Below, in pieces: positions 1-8,801 of a DNA stretch of 64,000 bases (position 1 is the first letter of the stretch; each line of letters opens with the position of its first letter). The stretch is from assembly GCA_013822395.1 (NCBI GenBank), contig PNKK01000003.1, positions 37,279 to 101,278 on the forward strand, in the 5' to 3' direction. The notes beneath the pieces were generated by a model. That model saw only the letters and a list, made by a program, of their open reading frames with translations, did not search any database and was not told the DNA's origin. The position numbers and the translations under genes are program-made. The stretch is from Anaerolinea sp. (lineage in GTDB: Bacteria; Chloroflexota; Limnocylindria; Limnocylindrales; CSP1-4).

Positions 1-1824
1 CTGCCGGCCCGCCTCGAGAAGCTGATCGGCCCGAGCGTTCTTCCAGCCCGGGAAGTTGTTCGCCGATTTCACCTCCGCCGACGGGATCTCCGAGCTGTGG
101 AAGATCGAGTAGTCGTCAGGATCGAGTGCGGTCGACCAGCCGCCGAGGTACGTGTCGAACTCGTTCGGGTAGTCGAGGACCTTCGGGATGAGCACCGTGT
201 TGAGGTCGCCTTCCTGGACGTTGACCTCGATGCCGCAATCCTTCAGCTGGTCGCGGGCGAGCTGCGCGAACGCGAGCCGCTGCGGCCGTCCGACGCGGAC
301 GTAGAGGGTGCTCGAGAGCCGCTTGCCGTCCTTCGCGTAGACGCCGTCGGAGCCGAGCGTCCAGCCCGCGCCCTCGATCTTTGCCTTGGCGGCAGCCACG
401 TCGTACACGTACGGCTTGATGTTCGGGTTGTACGCCCACGAGAACGGCGGGATGTTCGCGAAGACCGGCACACCGTTGCCGCTCGTGGCGACCTCGACCG
501 TCTTGTCGTGATCGATGCACATCGAGAACGCCTGGCGGAGTGCCTTGTCCGCGTAGAGGCGCCCCTCACGCAGGTTGAAGGCGATGTAGAAGTAGCCGTT
601 GTCCGGGTACTCGGCAAACTGGACGTTGGGATTGTCCTTGATCGTCTGGTAGGCGTCGGACTCGATCTTCTGCTGCCACTGGATCTCGTCGTTGCCGAGG
701 GCTGCGGTTGCGGCCGCCGAGCTGCGGATCACGACGGCGAAGGCCTTCGCCGGGATCTTGTTCGGATCGACACCGGTGGTGCCGCCGAAGTACTTCTCCC
801 AGCGGGCGAGCTCGACGTTCTGGCCGGCGTTGTACTTGACGAACTTGTACGGTCCGGCGCCGATCGGGCTCTTGCCGAAGTCGATGATCTTCTGGGCTGC
901 TGCGATCTGGTCGATCGCCGTGGCATTCAGGGTCGCGTTCAGGTCATCGACCTGCCTGAGGAGCGCCTGCGCGTAGGCCTCTGGATCGAACTGGTCGCCG
1001 GTCTCGCCACCGGTGTTGAAGCCGGCCTTGTTGGCGGGCTCGATCTTCGCCTTGGCGAGGAGCGCCTCGAGCTCGGACGTGTAGGTCGAGAACTTGCAGC
1101 TGTCCGGCGGGGTCTCGCCCGCGCACGGCGTTGGGTTGTTTGCGCTGTCCGCCGTCGCCGTCGCACTGGTGATCTTGTCGACGAGGGCCGCAACTTCTTC
1201 CTTCGTGACCGCGCCCGCAGCCGCCTGGAACCGGGCGAACGACGCCTCGATCGCCTTCTTCGGCAAGATCAACGCGCCGAGGCCGCTCGAGATGAACGGC
1301 GCGTACTTCTGCTTGAGCTGGAAGACGACCGTATTCGGATCCTGGATCGTGACCGACTCGACGTTGTCGGCGATCGAGGAGCAGCTGTCCGGGTTCACCC
1401 GGCAGTTCTTCGAGCCGAGCAGGTCGTACGTGAACTTGATGTCGTCGGCCGTCAGCTCCGTCCCATCGTGGAACAGGATGCCCTTCTTGATCTTGACCGT
1501 CCAGGTCAGGCCGTCAGCCGACGTCTCCGGCATGCCATCGGCCGCGAGCGGGACGTACTCGAGCTTGTAGTTCGGCTGATAGAGGGCCGTGTAGAGCAGC
1601 CCCGTGATCCATGAGGTCGGGAGGTCGTCCGGGGGGCCGGCCAGGGTGGTCGGCTCGCTGTCGACGACAAATGTGAAGTCACCGACCTCAGCGGCCGGCG
1701 GAGCGGTCGGCTCGCCACTCGCCGCGGGCGGCGGACTGGCCGACGGAGTCTGGCCGACGCACGCGCTCGCCACGAGGGCGACCACGCCCAGCATTGCGAT
1801 CGTGCGACGCTTCAACGAGATCAT
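1..1824 (-). CDS. ABC transporter solute-binding lipoprotein, family 5 (partial)
   Basis: This is the N-terminal part (608 codons) of an extracellular substrate-binding protein of the peptide/nickel type (SBP family 5); its 3' end lies beyond base 1. The start ATG at 1824 is preceded by GGAGGAG. Residues 1-22 form a lipoprotein signal: basic MISLKRR, a hydrophobic core, and lipobox ASAC with Cys22 as the lipidation site. A Pro/Ala/Ser linker follows. The segment HDGTELTADDIKFTYD is the typical family 5 signature near the N-terminus. The protein would sit on the outer face of the membrane and deliver oligopeptides or a similar ligand to a permease. No permease or ATPase gene is visible, so they may lie outside the window. 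The ligand cannot be read from sequence. Family call is secure; substrate is unknown. Confidence 0.93.
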   Translation of the reverse strand, partial: MISLKRRTIAMLGVVALVASACVGQTPSASPPPAASGEPTAPPAAEVGDFTFVVDSEPTTLAGPPDDLPTSWITGLLYTALYQPNYKLEYVPLAADGMPETSADGLTWTVKIKKGILFHDGTELTADDIKFTYDLLGSKNCRVNPDSCSSIADNVESVTIQDPNTVVFQLKQKYAPFISSGLGALILPKKAIEASFARFQAAAGAVTKEEVAALVDKITSATATADSANNPTPCAGETPPDSCKFSTYTSELEALLAKAKIEPANKAGFNTGGETGDQFDPEAYAQALLRQVDDLNATLNATAIDQIAAAQKIIDFGKSPIGAGPYKFVKYNAGQNVELARWEKYFGGTTGVDPNKIPAKAFAVVIRSSAAATAALGNDEIQWQQKIESDAYQTIKDNPNVQFAEYPDNGYFYIAFNLREGRLYADKALRQAFSMCIDHDKTVEVATSGNGVPVFANIPPFSWAYNPNIKPYVYDVAAAKAKIEGAGWTLGSDGVYAKDGKRLSSTLYVRVGRPQRLAFAQLARDQLKDCGIEVNVQEGDLNTVLIPKVLDYPNEFDTYLGGWSTALDPDDYSIFHSSEIPSAEVKSANNFPGWKNARADQLLEAGRQ

Positions 1825-1850
1825 TCGCAGTCTCCTCCTACTCCACGGAC

Positions 1851-1974
1851 GACGCCGGGTCGGCGTCCATCCGCTCCTGTCCGCGCCAAACGAACCGGAT
1901 CGGCAGCCCGATCGCATGTCCGAGAGACGCTGGCGTTTCCGCATTATAGGTACCGTGCTCAGGGTGCACGTCAA
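1851..1974 (-). promoter_or_regulatory. Promoter and leader hairpin of the solute-binding protein gene
   Basis: On the minus strand a perfect -10 hexamer TATAAT (1943-1948) lies 20 nt after TTGACG (1969-1974). That spacer is longer than the usual 17, so the -35 assignment is uncertain. The leader to the ATG is about 115 nt and contains an inverted repeat GACGCCG/CGGCGTC (1851-1867) just upstream of the ribosome-binding site, which could modulate translation. Confidence 0.5.
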
Positions 1975-2076
1975 GGGATTCGGGTCAAGGAATCTCCTCG
2001 CACGTGTCTGGCTGGCCTCCTTTCTGCCGTCGACATGACGACTGCCTCTCGGGTGTGTCGTGGGGCTGTCGATCGG

Positions 2077-2712
2077 TCACGACCGCGTTGCCGTGCGTGG
2101 CGGAGTCACCTCCGCGTGAGGCGTCCACGGTTGGGGCGGGCGCTCGAGCTCGGCCCGGTCGGTGGCCGCCGGCAGGATCGTGAGCGCCCTGACCCCCCGT
2201 GGGCGGTTGATCCGGTCGTTTCCCGCAAGGATCGTCACGAGCTCTGCCGTCAGTGACCTGGCCGGTGGGTCGTAGACCCGCATGACCGGAGCACCTTCGG
2301 CCGGCGAGCCACCGAACGGCGCCAGCGCCGCCTCGCCCAACAACGGCGCCCCTGGGGCGGACAGGCGCCCGAAGGCGAGCGGCAGCGTCAGGATGACAAC
2401 GAACACCGTCCCAAGCATGGATCCGCCGAGCGTCAGTCGCCAGCGCCAGATTGTTGCGGCCGGTTGGCGGCCGACGCGCGCTTGAACGCGAACCCACGCC
2501 TCGCGCGGTGGCTCGAGCGTCCGGAGCTCCGCCTGAAGGCGGCGGAGCGCGGCGATCGTCAGGGCGATCTCGGCGAGCTCCTCCTCACACCGTCTGCAGC
2601 GGTCGAGATGCGCCAGCGCGGTGTCGGTCCCGGGACTCTTCCCGCGCCGGTCGACCAGGTCGAGGAGCGCAGCTCGATTGGCGGCGCAGGACGACCTCCA
2701 GGGAAGGTTCAT
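2077..2712 (-). CDS. Zinc-finger anti-sigma factor
   Basis: This is a 211-residue single-span membrane protein that starts inside the stop of the upstream ECF sigma gene (ATGA overlap, 2709-2712). Residues 35-42 carry the HxxxCxxC zinc-binding motif (H35, C39, C42) of ZAS-type anti-sigma domains, and a hydrophobic segment lies at about 88-113. The C-terminal ~95 residues would be extracytoplasmic and are not recognised. By family knowledge it binds and inhibits the partner sigma factor until a signal releases it. The overlap with the sigma gene strongly supports pairing. The signal is unknown. Confidence 0.85.
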   Translation of the reverse strand: MNLPWRSSCAANRAALLDLVDRRGKSPGTDTALAHLDRCRRCEEELAEIALTIAALRRLQAELRTLEPPREAWVRVQARVGRQPAATIWRWRLTLGGSMLGTVFVVILTLPLAFGRLSAPGAPLLGEAALAPFGGSPAEGAPVMRVYDPPARSLTAELVTILAGNDRINRPRGVRALTILPAATDRAELERPPQPWTPHAEVTPPRTATRS

Positions 2713-3347
2713 GACGACCCGCCCTCCGACTCAACGGCGAGCACGGGACCGCGGCGCCCGGTTGGGCGAGGCTCCGGCTCCAGATGCGACCGGAGCGACT
2801 CGAGCGCGTAGTGCAACCGCGATTTCACGGTGCCGAGGCGGACGCCGAGGATCGCCGACGTCTCCTGGAGCGACAGACCGTGCAGGTAATAGAGGACGAC
2901 GACGCTCTGGTGCTTGGGCGACAGGAGGGCGATGCTCTCGCGGACCGTCCGCCGCAGCTCCGCTCGCTCGGCCCACTCGGGCGGCTCGTCCGCGGCGTCG
3001 CCGAGTGTCGCGAGCTCCGCCTCCCCGATCGGGTGGGTCTGCACGCGCCGCCGACCGAGGCGGGAGTAGCAGAGGTTCAAGGCCACTCGATGCAGCCACG
3101 GGACCGGCGAGACGTCGGTGCGCAGCGATGCGCGGTGCCGGTAGGCTCGGATGAACGTGTCCTGGAGGATCTCCTCGGCCGCGCCGGGATCGCCGGTCAA
3201 GCCGTAGGCGGTCCGGTGGATCAGGCCGCGATATCGCTCGAAGAACGCCTCGAACGCGCCGAGATCATCCGCCTGGAGCCGGCGGATTAGCTCGGCATCG
3301 GCGAGCCGTCCGGCCGCGAGCGGCTCGGACGCCTGGGTATCGTCCAC
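2709..3347 (-). CDS. RNA polymerase ECF-type sigma factor
   Basis: This 212-residue protein has only sigma regions 2 and 4. Region 2 spans about residues 28-80, with the FERYRGLIHRTAYG and EEILQDTFIRAYRH segments that contact core polymerase and the -10 element. Region 4 spans about 140-190, with LSPKHQSVVVLYYLHG and the helix-turn-helix ETSAILGVRLGTVKSRLHYA. The GTG start has a good GGAGGAG ribosome-binding site nine bases upstream. The next gene, translationally coupled, is its anti-sigma factor. A TGAAC-N17-GGTA-like sequence just upstream could be an autoregulated promoter, but this is weak. The regulon is not visible. Confidence 0.93.
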   Translation of the reverse strand: MDDTQASEPLAAGRLADAELIRRLQADDLGAFEAFFERYRGLIHRTAYGLTGDPGAAEEILQDTFIRAYRHRASLRTDVSPVPWLHRVALNLCYSRLGRRRVQTHPIGEAELATLGDAADEPPEWAERAELRRTVRESIALLSPKHQSVVVLYYLHGLSLQETSAILGVRLGTVKSRLHYALESLRSHLEPEPRPTGRRGPVLAVESEGGSS

Positions 3348-3439
3348 GACGTGCGGCTCCTCCAGCTGGTCGAGTTCGACGCCGGTGCCTCACCCACACC
3401 ATACCGGCCGCCGCCGGAGAAAGTTCACCGACGACCCGC

Positions 3440-4948
3440 TCAGTCCGGGCAGGGCGTCCAGCTGCCGGTCGCGGCGGCCCGCCAGCGAAGGTTCGGGTTG
3501 CGGGCGGCGCCGGCCTCGTCCAGGCGCTTCGTCGGGGCGGTATGCGGCGCCGATGTGACCATGTCGGGATCGGACTCCGCCTCTCGGGCGATCGTGATCA
3601 GCGCGTCGGCGAAGGCGTCGAGCGTCTCGATCGACTCGGTCTCGGTCGGCTCGATGAGCATCGCCTCGTCGACCGTCAGCGGGAAGTAGATCGTCGGGGC
3701 GTGGAAGCCGTGATCGAGCAGACGCTTCGCGATATCGAGGGTCCGGACGCCCGTGCGCTTCTTGATGCTCGACGCCGAGGCGATGAACTCGTGCTTGCAC
3801 GGCCCCTCGAACGGGATGTCGTACAGCCCCGACGCCGCGAGCCGCGCCTTGAGGTAGTTCGCCGCCAGGACGGCGTCGTCCGTCACCTCGCGCAGCCCGC
3901 TGTCGCCATGTGTCCGCAGGTAGGCGAATGCGCGGACGAGAACGCCGGTGCTCCCGACGAACGAGCGCATCCGGCCGATGGAGGAGGGCCGCTCGCCGAC
4001 CGCCTCGATGCGGAACGACCCGTCCGGCTCGCGGAGCACCCGCGGCGCGGGCAGGAACGGCAGGAGCTTCTCACCCACTCCGACAGGGCCCGCTCCCGGG
4101 CCGCCGCCGCCGTGCGGGGTGGAGAACGTCTTGTGCGTGTTGATGTGCATGACGTCGAAGCCGGCCTCGCCGGGCTTGAACCGGCCGAGGATCGCGTTCA
4201 GGTTCGCGCCGTCCATGTAGGCGAGCGCCCCGGCGCCGTGAACGAGGTCGAGCAGCTCCCCGATTCGCGACTCGAACATCCCGAGCGTGGACGGGTTCGT
4301 GATCATGATCGCGGCCGTCTGCGGCCCGAGCGCCGCCCGGAAGGCATCGAGGTCCACGCCGCCGTCCGGCGCCGCCGGGAGGGAGACGGTCCGCAACCCC
4401 GCCATCGTGGCCGTCGCCGGGTTCGTGCCATGCGCGGAATCCGGCACGAGGACCTCGGTCCGGCCCAGGTCGCCGCGGCCCTCGTGGTAGGCGCGGATCA
4501 TCAGGATCCCGGTCAGCTCACCGTGCGCCCCGGCCGCGGGCTGGAGCGTGACGGCCCGCATCCCGCTGACCTCGCACAGGATCTGCTCGAGCTCCCAGAG
4601 GAGCTGGAGCGTCCCCTGCGCGACGGCGTCGGGGGCCATCGGGTGAAGCTCCGTGAAGCCGGGCAGGCGGGCCGCCCACTCGTTGAGCTTCGGATTCCAC
4701 TTCATCGTGCACGAGCCGAGCGGGTAGAAGCCCGTGTCGATGGCGTAGTTGAGCTGCGACAGGTTGACGTAGTGCCGGACGACCTCGGGCTCGTTGAGCT
4801 CCGGGAGGCCCGCCGGCACCTCACGGCGCTGCGCTGCCGGGATACGGTCGAGGGCGTCGGGCGGCGGATGCGGGATCTTCCCGCCGCCGCGGCCGGGTCG
4901 GGATCGTTCGAACAGGGTTGGCTGGAGGCGCGAGCCGGCGACGGTCAT
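3440..4948 (-). CDS. gcvPB: Glycine dehydrogenase (decarboxylating) subunit 2
   Basis: This is the C-terminal half of glycine decarboxylase (P-protein) encoded as a separate 502-residue subunit. It works with GcvPA: PLP-dependent decarboxylation of glycine and transfer of the aminomethyl group to the lipoyl arm of GcvH. The PLP lysine is K273 in NTHKTFSTPHGGGGPG, and the glycine-rich loop that follows is diagnostic of the family. The ATG overlaps the stop of gcvPA by four bases, so the two subunits are coupled. It is the last gene of the gcv operon; an ECF sigma gene follows after about 90 bp. Length and motifs agree with the two-subunit form. Confidence 0.96.
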   Translation of the reverse strand: MTVAGSRLQPTLFERSRPGRGGGKIPHPPPDALDRIPAAQRREVPAGLPELNEPEVVRHYVNLSQLNYAIDTGFYPLGSCTMKWNPKLNEWAARLPGFTELHPMAPDAVAQGTLQLLWELEQILCEVSGMRAVTLQPAAGAHGELTGILMIRAYHEGRGDLGRTEVLVPDSAHGTNPATATMAGLRTVSLPAAPDGGVDLDAFRAALGPQTAAIMITNPSTLGMFESRIGELLDLVHGAGALAYMDGANLNAILGRFKPGEAGFDVMHINTHKTFSTPHGGGGPGAGPVGVGEKLLPFLPAPRVLREPDGSFRIEAVGERPSSIGRMRSFVGSTGVLVRAFAYLRTHGDSGLREVTDDAVLAANYLKARLAASGLYDIPFEGPCKHEFIASASSIKKRTGVRTLDIAKRLLDHGFHAPTIYFPLTVDEAMLIEPTETESIETLDAFADALITIAREAESDPDMVTSAPHTAPTKRLDEAGAARNPNLRWRAAATGSWTPCPD

Positions 4949-6339
4949 CGGGCCGCTCCCGCCGGGACGCGGCCGCCGCCGCCGATGAGCGCGCCGAGGA
5001 CGCCGGCAAGGGCCGCGATCTCCTCGCTCGTCGTGACCTCCGTCGCACAGACGAGGAGCGCGTCGGCGACGGACGGCTCATCCGGCACGGCGTCGGCGAG
5101 GACGAGGCCGGCGAGGATTCCACGGTCCAGGAGAGCACGGTGGACCGCACGTGCGTTGGGAACGCGGACGGCGAACTCGTTGAGGTAGGCGCCCGGATGG
5201 AGGCGCGGCGCCCCGATCGCCCCGAGGGCGGCCTCCAGCTCCGCGGCACGGACCGCGCCGAGCGCTGCGACGTCGCGCAGGCCGTGCGGCCCCAGCGTGG
5301 CGAGCCAGACGCTCGCGGCCAGCGCGAGGAGCGCCTGGTTCGTGCAGATATTGGACGCGGCCTTCTCACGCCGGATGTGCTGCTCCCGGGCCTGGAGCGT
5401 CATCACGAACGCCCGCTGGCCGTCCAGGTCGGTCGTCATGCCCACGAGGCGGCCGGGGATCTGGCGGACAAGCGCGTCCGTGCAGGCGAGGATCCCGAGA
5501 TACGGGCCGCCGTACTGGAGTGGGATGCCCAGCGGCTGGCCCTCACCGGCGGCGATGTCCGCGCCGTACGCGCCGGGCGGGGCGAGCACCGCGAGCGAGA
5601 CCGGCTCGACGACCGCGACCGAGAGCGCCCCGGCACGGTGGGCCATCGCCGTCGCCTCGGCCATCGGCTCGAGCAGCCCGTAGAAGCTCGGCTGGGCCAC
5701 GAGGACGCCGGCGACCGGTCCGGTGCCGTCGGCGAGCATCGCGCTGAGCGCCTCGAGGTCCGTCGTGCCGGCGGCCGGGCCCGCCGCAACGAGCGGGATC
5801 TCGTCCACCCGGAGACCGGCGCCCGCAAAGTATGTCTCGACGACGGCCCGGTAGTGCGGATGAATCCCACGGCTGACGAGGATCCGCTCGCGACGGGTGG
5901 CTCGACAGGTCATGAGGGCGCCTTCGGCCGTCGCGGCCGCCCCGTCGTAGTGCGATGCCGAGACGACGTCCAGCCCGACGAGCTCGGCGATCAGCGACTC
6001 GTACTCATAGATGCTCTGGAGCGTTCCCTGGCTGACCTCGGGTTGGTACGGGGTGTACGCCGTGTACCACTCGCCCCGAAGGAGGATCTGGTCGACGGCG
6101 GCCGGCGACCAGTGCCGGTAGGCCCCCGCGCCGAGGAAGGACGCGAGATCGGTCCGGTTGCGGTCGGCCAGCCCTTCGAGGCGCCGGGCGAGCGTCTGCT
6201 CGGGCTCGGGCGGGTCCAGTCGGAGCGGGCTGGCACGGAGGGGAGCCGGGATGTCGGCGAAGAGTTCGTCGATGCCGGAGACGCCGATCGTCGCGAGCAT
6301 CCGCTCGCGGTCGGCAGGCGTATGGGGACCGTAGGGCAT
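4945..6339 (-). CDS. gcvPA: Glycine dehydrogenase (decarboxylating) subunit 1
   Basis: This is the N-terminal half of the split P-protein, 464 residues. It opens with the characteristic MPYGPHTPADRERMLATIGV and carries the conserved LLRGEWYTAYTPYQPEVSQGTLQSIYEYE region folded into shorter segments across residues 90-120. It pairs with GcvPB to form the active heterotetramer. It starts seven bases after the gcvH stop and overlaps gcvPB by four bases, so the three are co-translated. The gene is intact. Confidence 0.96.
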   Translation of the reverse strand: MPYGPHTPADRERMLATIGVSGIDELFADIPAPLRASPLRLDPPEPEQTLARRLEGLADRNRTDLASFLGAGAYRHWSPAAVDQILLRGEWYTAYTPYQPEVSQGTLQSIYEYESLIAELVGLDVVSASHYDGAAATAEGALMTCRATRRERILVSRGIHPHYRAVVETYFAGAGLRVDEIPLVAAGPAAGTTDLEALSAMLADGTGPVAGVLVAQPSFYGLLEPMAEATAMAHRAGALSVAVVEPVSLAVLAPPGAYGADIAAGEGQPLGIPLQYGGPYLGILACTDALVRQIPGRLVGMTTDLDGQRAFVMTLQAREQHIRREKAASNICTNQALLALAASVWLATLGPHGLRDVAALGAVRAAELEAALGAIGAPRLHPGAYLNEFAVRVPNARAVHRALLDRGILAGLVLADAVPDEPSVADALLVCATEVTTSEEIAALAGVLGALIGGGGRVPAGAAR

Positions 6340-6346
6340 CGGGCCG

Positions 6347-6727
6347 TCAGCCCTCGGAGATCAGCTGCTCGTACACGGCGGCGTCGAGGAGCTCGTCCAC
6401 CTGGCCCGCGTCCGCCACCCGCACCCGGATCATCCAGCCGGTGCCGTACGGATCGCTGTTGACCAGCTCCGGGGAGCCGGCGAGCGCGGCGTTCACCTCG
6501 GCGACCTCGCCCGTGATCGGGGCGAAGAGGTCGCTGACGGCCTTGACCGACTCGACGACACCGAACGTGGCGTGCTGCTCGAGTGAGCGGCCAGCGTCGG
6601 GCAGCTCCACGAACACGACGTCTCCGAGCTGCTCGGCCGCATAGGCCGTGACCCCCACGGTCGCCGTGTCGCCCTCGACGCGGACCCACTCGTGGTCCTT
6701 CGTGTACCGGAGCTCGGGTGGGACCAT
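6347..6727 (-). CDS. gcvH: Glycine cleavage system H protein
   Basis: This is the lipoyl carrier of the glycine cleavage complex, 126 residues from the chosen start. The lipoylation lysine is K62 in [11 protein letters not shown], the family signature, and [14 protein letters not shown] is the usual N-terminus. I chose the internal ATG at 6727 because AGAGGAGGAAG lies eight bases upstream and the product then begins like known GcvH. An upstream in-frame start at 6760 would add 11 unconserved residues. The gene sits between gcvT and gcvPA. It shuttles the aminomethyl group from the P-protein to the T-protein. Confidence 0.95.
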   Translation of the reverse strand: MVPPELRYTKDHEWVRVEGDTATVGVTAYAAEQLGDVVFVELPDAGRSLEQHATFGVVESVKAVSDLFAPITGEVAEVNAALAGSPELVNSDPYGTGWMIRVRVADAGQVDELLDAAVYEQLISEG

Positions 6728-6761
6728 CGCGGGAGCTTCCTCCTCTGGGCGCCCGTTCACA

Positions 6762-6832
6762 GGCGGGCGGTTCGGTGTCTGAGCGGTTGCTGAGGGTTTC
6801 CCCGACGAGCCGGAACGAGGCTCTCCGGGGAT
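6762..6832 (-). promoter_or_regulatory. Possible glycine-riboswitch-like leader
   Basis: The 120-nt gap between gcvT and gcvH reads, on the minus strand, GGAGAGCC, then a stem AGCC/GGCU, then CGUCGGGGAAACC, then CUCAGACACCGAACCG. The order and wording resemble a single glycine aptamer of the actinobacterial kind (GGAGAG, CGAAGGGGCAA, CUCAGGCACC). Several consensus positions deviate, so this is a tentative call based on eye comparison and on its location inside a gcv operon. Confidence 0.3.
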
Positions 6833-6847
6833 CGAGGCGACGCCCTC

Positions 6848-7975
6848 CTAGCCATCGGTCCGAGGATGGCGCCGATAGAACGGCATCGGGACGACCTCTG
6901 CGGAGACTCGTTGACCACGGATCTCCACGTCGAGGATCGTACCCGGTTCGCCGTCGGCGGGGGCGACGTAGGCCAGCGCGATCGCACGTCCGAGCGTCGG
7001 CGAGTGGGTCCCGCTCGTGACCACGCCGGTGCGCCGCCCGTCACGCAGGACCGGGTGCCCGTGGCGGGCGATCCCGCGCCCGGTGACCGTCAGCCCCACG
7101 AGCCGCTTCGCGACGCCGTCGCGCGCCACGCGGGCAAGCGCCTCGCGGCCGACGAAGGCGCCGGGCTTCTGAAGCTTCACGACCCGGCCCAGGCCGGCCT
7201 CGAAGGGGTTCGTCCCGCGGTCGAGGTCGTTGCCGTAGAGCGGCATGCCTGCCTCGAGCCGGAGGGTGTCGCGGGCGCCGAGCCCGGACGGGGCGACGCC
7301 GGCGCCGCGGCCGGCCGCCTCGAGCGCGTCCCAGGCCTCGGGTCCCCGGTCCCAGTCCACGAACAGCTCGAAGCCGTCCTCACCGGTGTAGCCGGTGCGC
7401 GCGACGAGCGCGGGGATGCCGGCAACGTGACCCTCGGCGATCGCGTAGTAGCGGAGGGCGCTCAGGTCGATGTCGGTGAGCGGTGCGAGGACGCCGGCCG
7501 CGGCCGGGCCCTGAATCGCGACGAGCGACGTGGCGAGCGAGCGATCGTCGAGAACCGCGCTCCAACCGTGGAGCCGGGCGGCGAGCTCGTCGGACACGAT
7601 CGCGGCGTTCCCCGCGTTCGCCACGACGAGAAATCGATCCTCGGCGAGCCGGTAGATGATCAGGTCGTCGATGATCCCGCCGTCGGGTGCGCAGATCATC
7701 GAGTAATGAGCGCGCCCCACGGCGAGCGCCCGCGGGTCTGTCACGACCGCCGCCGCGAGGGCATCGCCCGCGGCCGACCCCTCGACATGGAGCTCGCCCA
7801 TGTGCGACAGGTCGAACAGGCCCGCCCGCTCTCGGACCGCACGGTGCTCCTCGAGGATCCCGGCGTACTGGACCGGCATCAGCCAGCCGCCGAACTCGAT
7901 GAGCCTGGCACCAAGCCTCCGGTGGACATCGATGAGCGCAGTCTCGTGGAGAGGCAACGCCTCCGTGTCGGTCAT
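6848..7975 (-). CDS. gcvT: Aminomethyltransferase (glycine cleavage T protein)
   Basis: This is the T-protein, 375 residues, which transfers the methylene group from aminomethyl-GcvH to tetrahydrofolate and releases ammonia. The N-terminal GCV_T domain contains FDLSHMGELHVEG and ARTGYTGEDGFELFV, both classic signatures, and the C-terminal barrel contains RLEAGMPLYGNDL. The start ATG at 7975 is preceded by GGGAGG and overlaps the stop of the nudix gene (ATGA), which makes the two cistrons coupled. It is the first classical gcv gene of the operon. Confidence 0.96.
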   Translation of the reverse strand: MTDTEALPLHETALIDVHRRLGARLIEFGGWLMPVQYAGILEEHRAVRERAGLFDLSHMGELHVEGSAAGDALAAAVVTDPRALAVGRAHYSMICAPDGGIIDDLIIYRLAEDRFLVVANAGNAAIVSDELAARLHGWSAVLDDRSLATSLVAIQGPAAAGVLAPLTDIDLSALRYYAIAEGHVAGIPALVARTGYTGEDGFELFVDWDRGPEAWDALEAAGRGAGVAPSGLGARDTLRLEAGMPLYGNDLDRGTNPFEAGLGRVVKLQKPGAFVGREALARVARDGVAKRLVGLTVTGRGIARHGHPVLRDGRRTGVVTSGTHSPTLGRAIALAYVAPADGEPGTILDVEIRGQRVSAEVVPMPFYRRHPRTDG

Positions 7976-8478
7976 CCGGCGGTCGCCTCCCGGCCGAGTG
8001 TGGGGACGGCTCCGGGGGCGACCGATCCCTGGCCGACCGAGCGGAGGGCACTTGCCGCGGTCTCCACGAGCGCCCGTTCCGTGTCGAAGGTCAGGAGACT
8101 CCGGGCGTCCTCGAAGCGGACCCAGCGGACCCGCTCGAACTCCTGGTCGTGGCGGGCGAGGTCGCCGCCGACGGACTCCATGAGGAAGTAGTGGACGGTC
8201 TTGTGAATCCGCGTGCCGCCCTGGATGAACGTGTACTCGATCGACGGCAGCGGGGCCACGATCCGGACGCGCAGCCCGGTCTCCTCCTGGACCTCGCGGA
8301 CGGCGGTCTCCTGATGCGTCTCGCCCGGGTTCGGCGTCCCCTTCGGAAGCGTCCACGTCCCGCCGCGCCGGTGGCCGTCGCGTCGGCGGAGCCCGGCAAC
8401 CAGCGACGGGCGGCCCCCGTCGAGGCGAACGACGATTCCGCCGGCGGAGGTGGCGGTGGCGGACCTCAGGCGCGCCAC
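7972..8478 (-). CDS. Nudix hydrolase
   Basis: This 168-residue protein carries a perfect Nudix box GX5EX7REUXEEXGU at residues 47-69 (G47, E53, R61-E62, E65-E66, G68), which binds the metal and a nucleoside diphosphate-linked substrate. The preceding GTWTLPKGTP is the usual lead-in. The start is GTG. The gene overlaps gcvT by four bases, so it is the leading cistron of the gcv operon, although a direct role in glycine cleavage is not known. It may be a house-cleaning pyrophosphatase. The C-terminal 30 residues are low in conservation. Confidence 0.88.
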   Translation of the reverse strand: MARLRSATATSAGGIVVRLDGGRPSLVAGLRRRDGHRRGGTWTLPKGTPNPGETHQETAVREVQEETGLRVRIVAPLPSIEYTFIQGGTRIHKTVHYFLMESVGGDLARHDQEFERVRWVRFEDARSLLTFDTERALVETAASALRSVGQGSVAPGAVPTLGREATAG

Positions 8479-8801
8479 GGCGCCGCGGCGGCGCTCGATC
8501 GCCCCGGCAGCGGGACGGAACGCGACCAGGTCATCGAGACGACCGGGTGCGGCCGACCCGTCGCCGGTCGGCGCGTCCGCGTCGGGGTGATGGAACGGGA
8601 GCCTGCACGGAGCCGCGCGAGGGCGGAGATCTCCGGCTGCCGAAGCACGGTTGGCCGCCAGCCGGCTCCACGGAACGCGATGGCGGACCGCAGGCCGAGG
8701 CGGCGCTCGCGGGTCCGGGACGAGGGTCGGGGGAACCGGGCCGCGGGGCGCGCTGCGTACTTCGCGGCGATGCTGTGCTCCATCGGCCGTATGGTACCGC
8801 G
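8479..8801. other. Intergenic stretch without a convincing gene
   Basis: These 323 bp lie between the DUF2520 gene and the nudix-gcv operon, both on the minus strand. An open frame at 8466-8783 and another at 8531-8818 have Arg/Ser/Pro-rich translations typical of noncoding high-GC DNA and no good ribosome-binding site. The promoter of the gcv operon is expected here, but I cannot name hexamers with confidence. Confidence 0.5.

Noticed and set aside
97..1614. A 505-codon plus-strand open frame
   Set aside because: Antisense of the solute-binding protein, which has a clear lipobox, ribosome-binding site and family motif.
8466..8783. A 105-codon minus-strand frame before the nudix gene
   Set aside because: Arg/Ser/Pro-rich, no ribosome-binding site, overlaps the nudix start.
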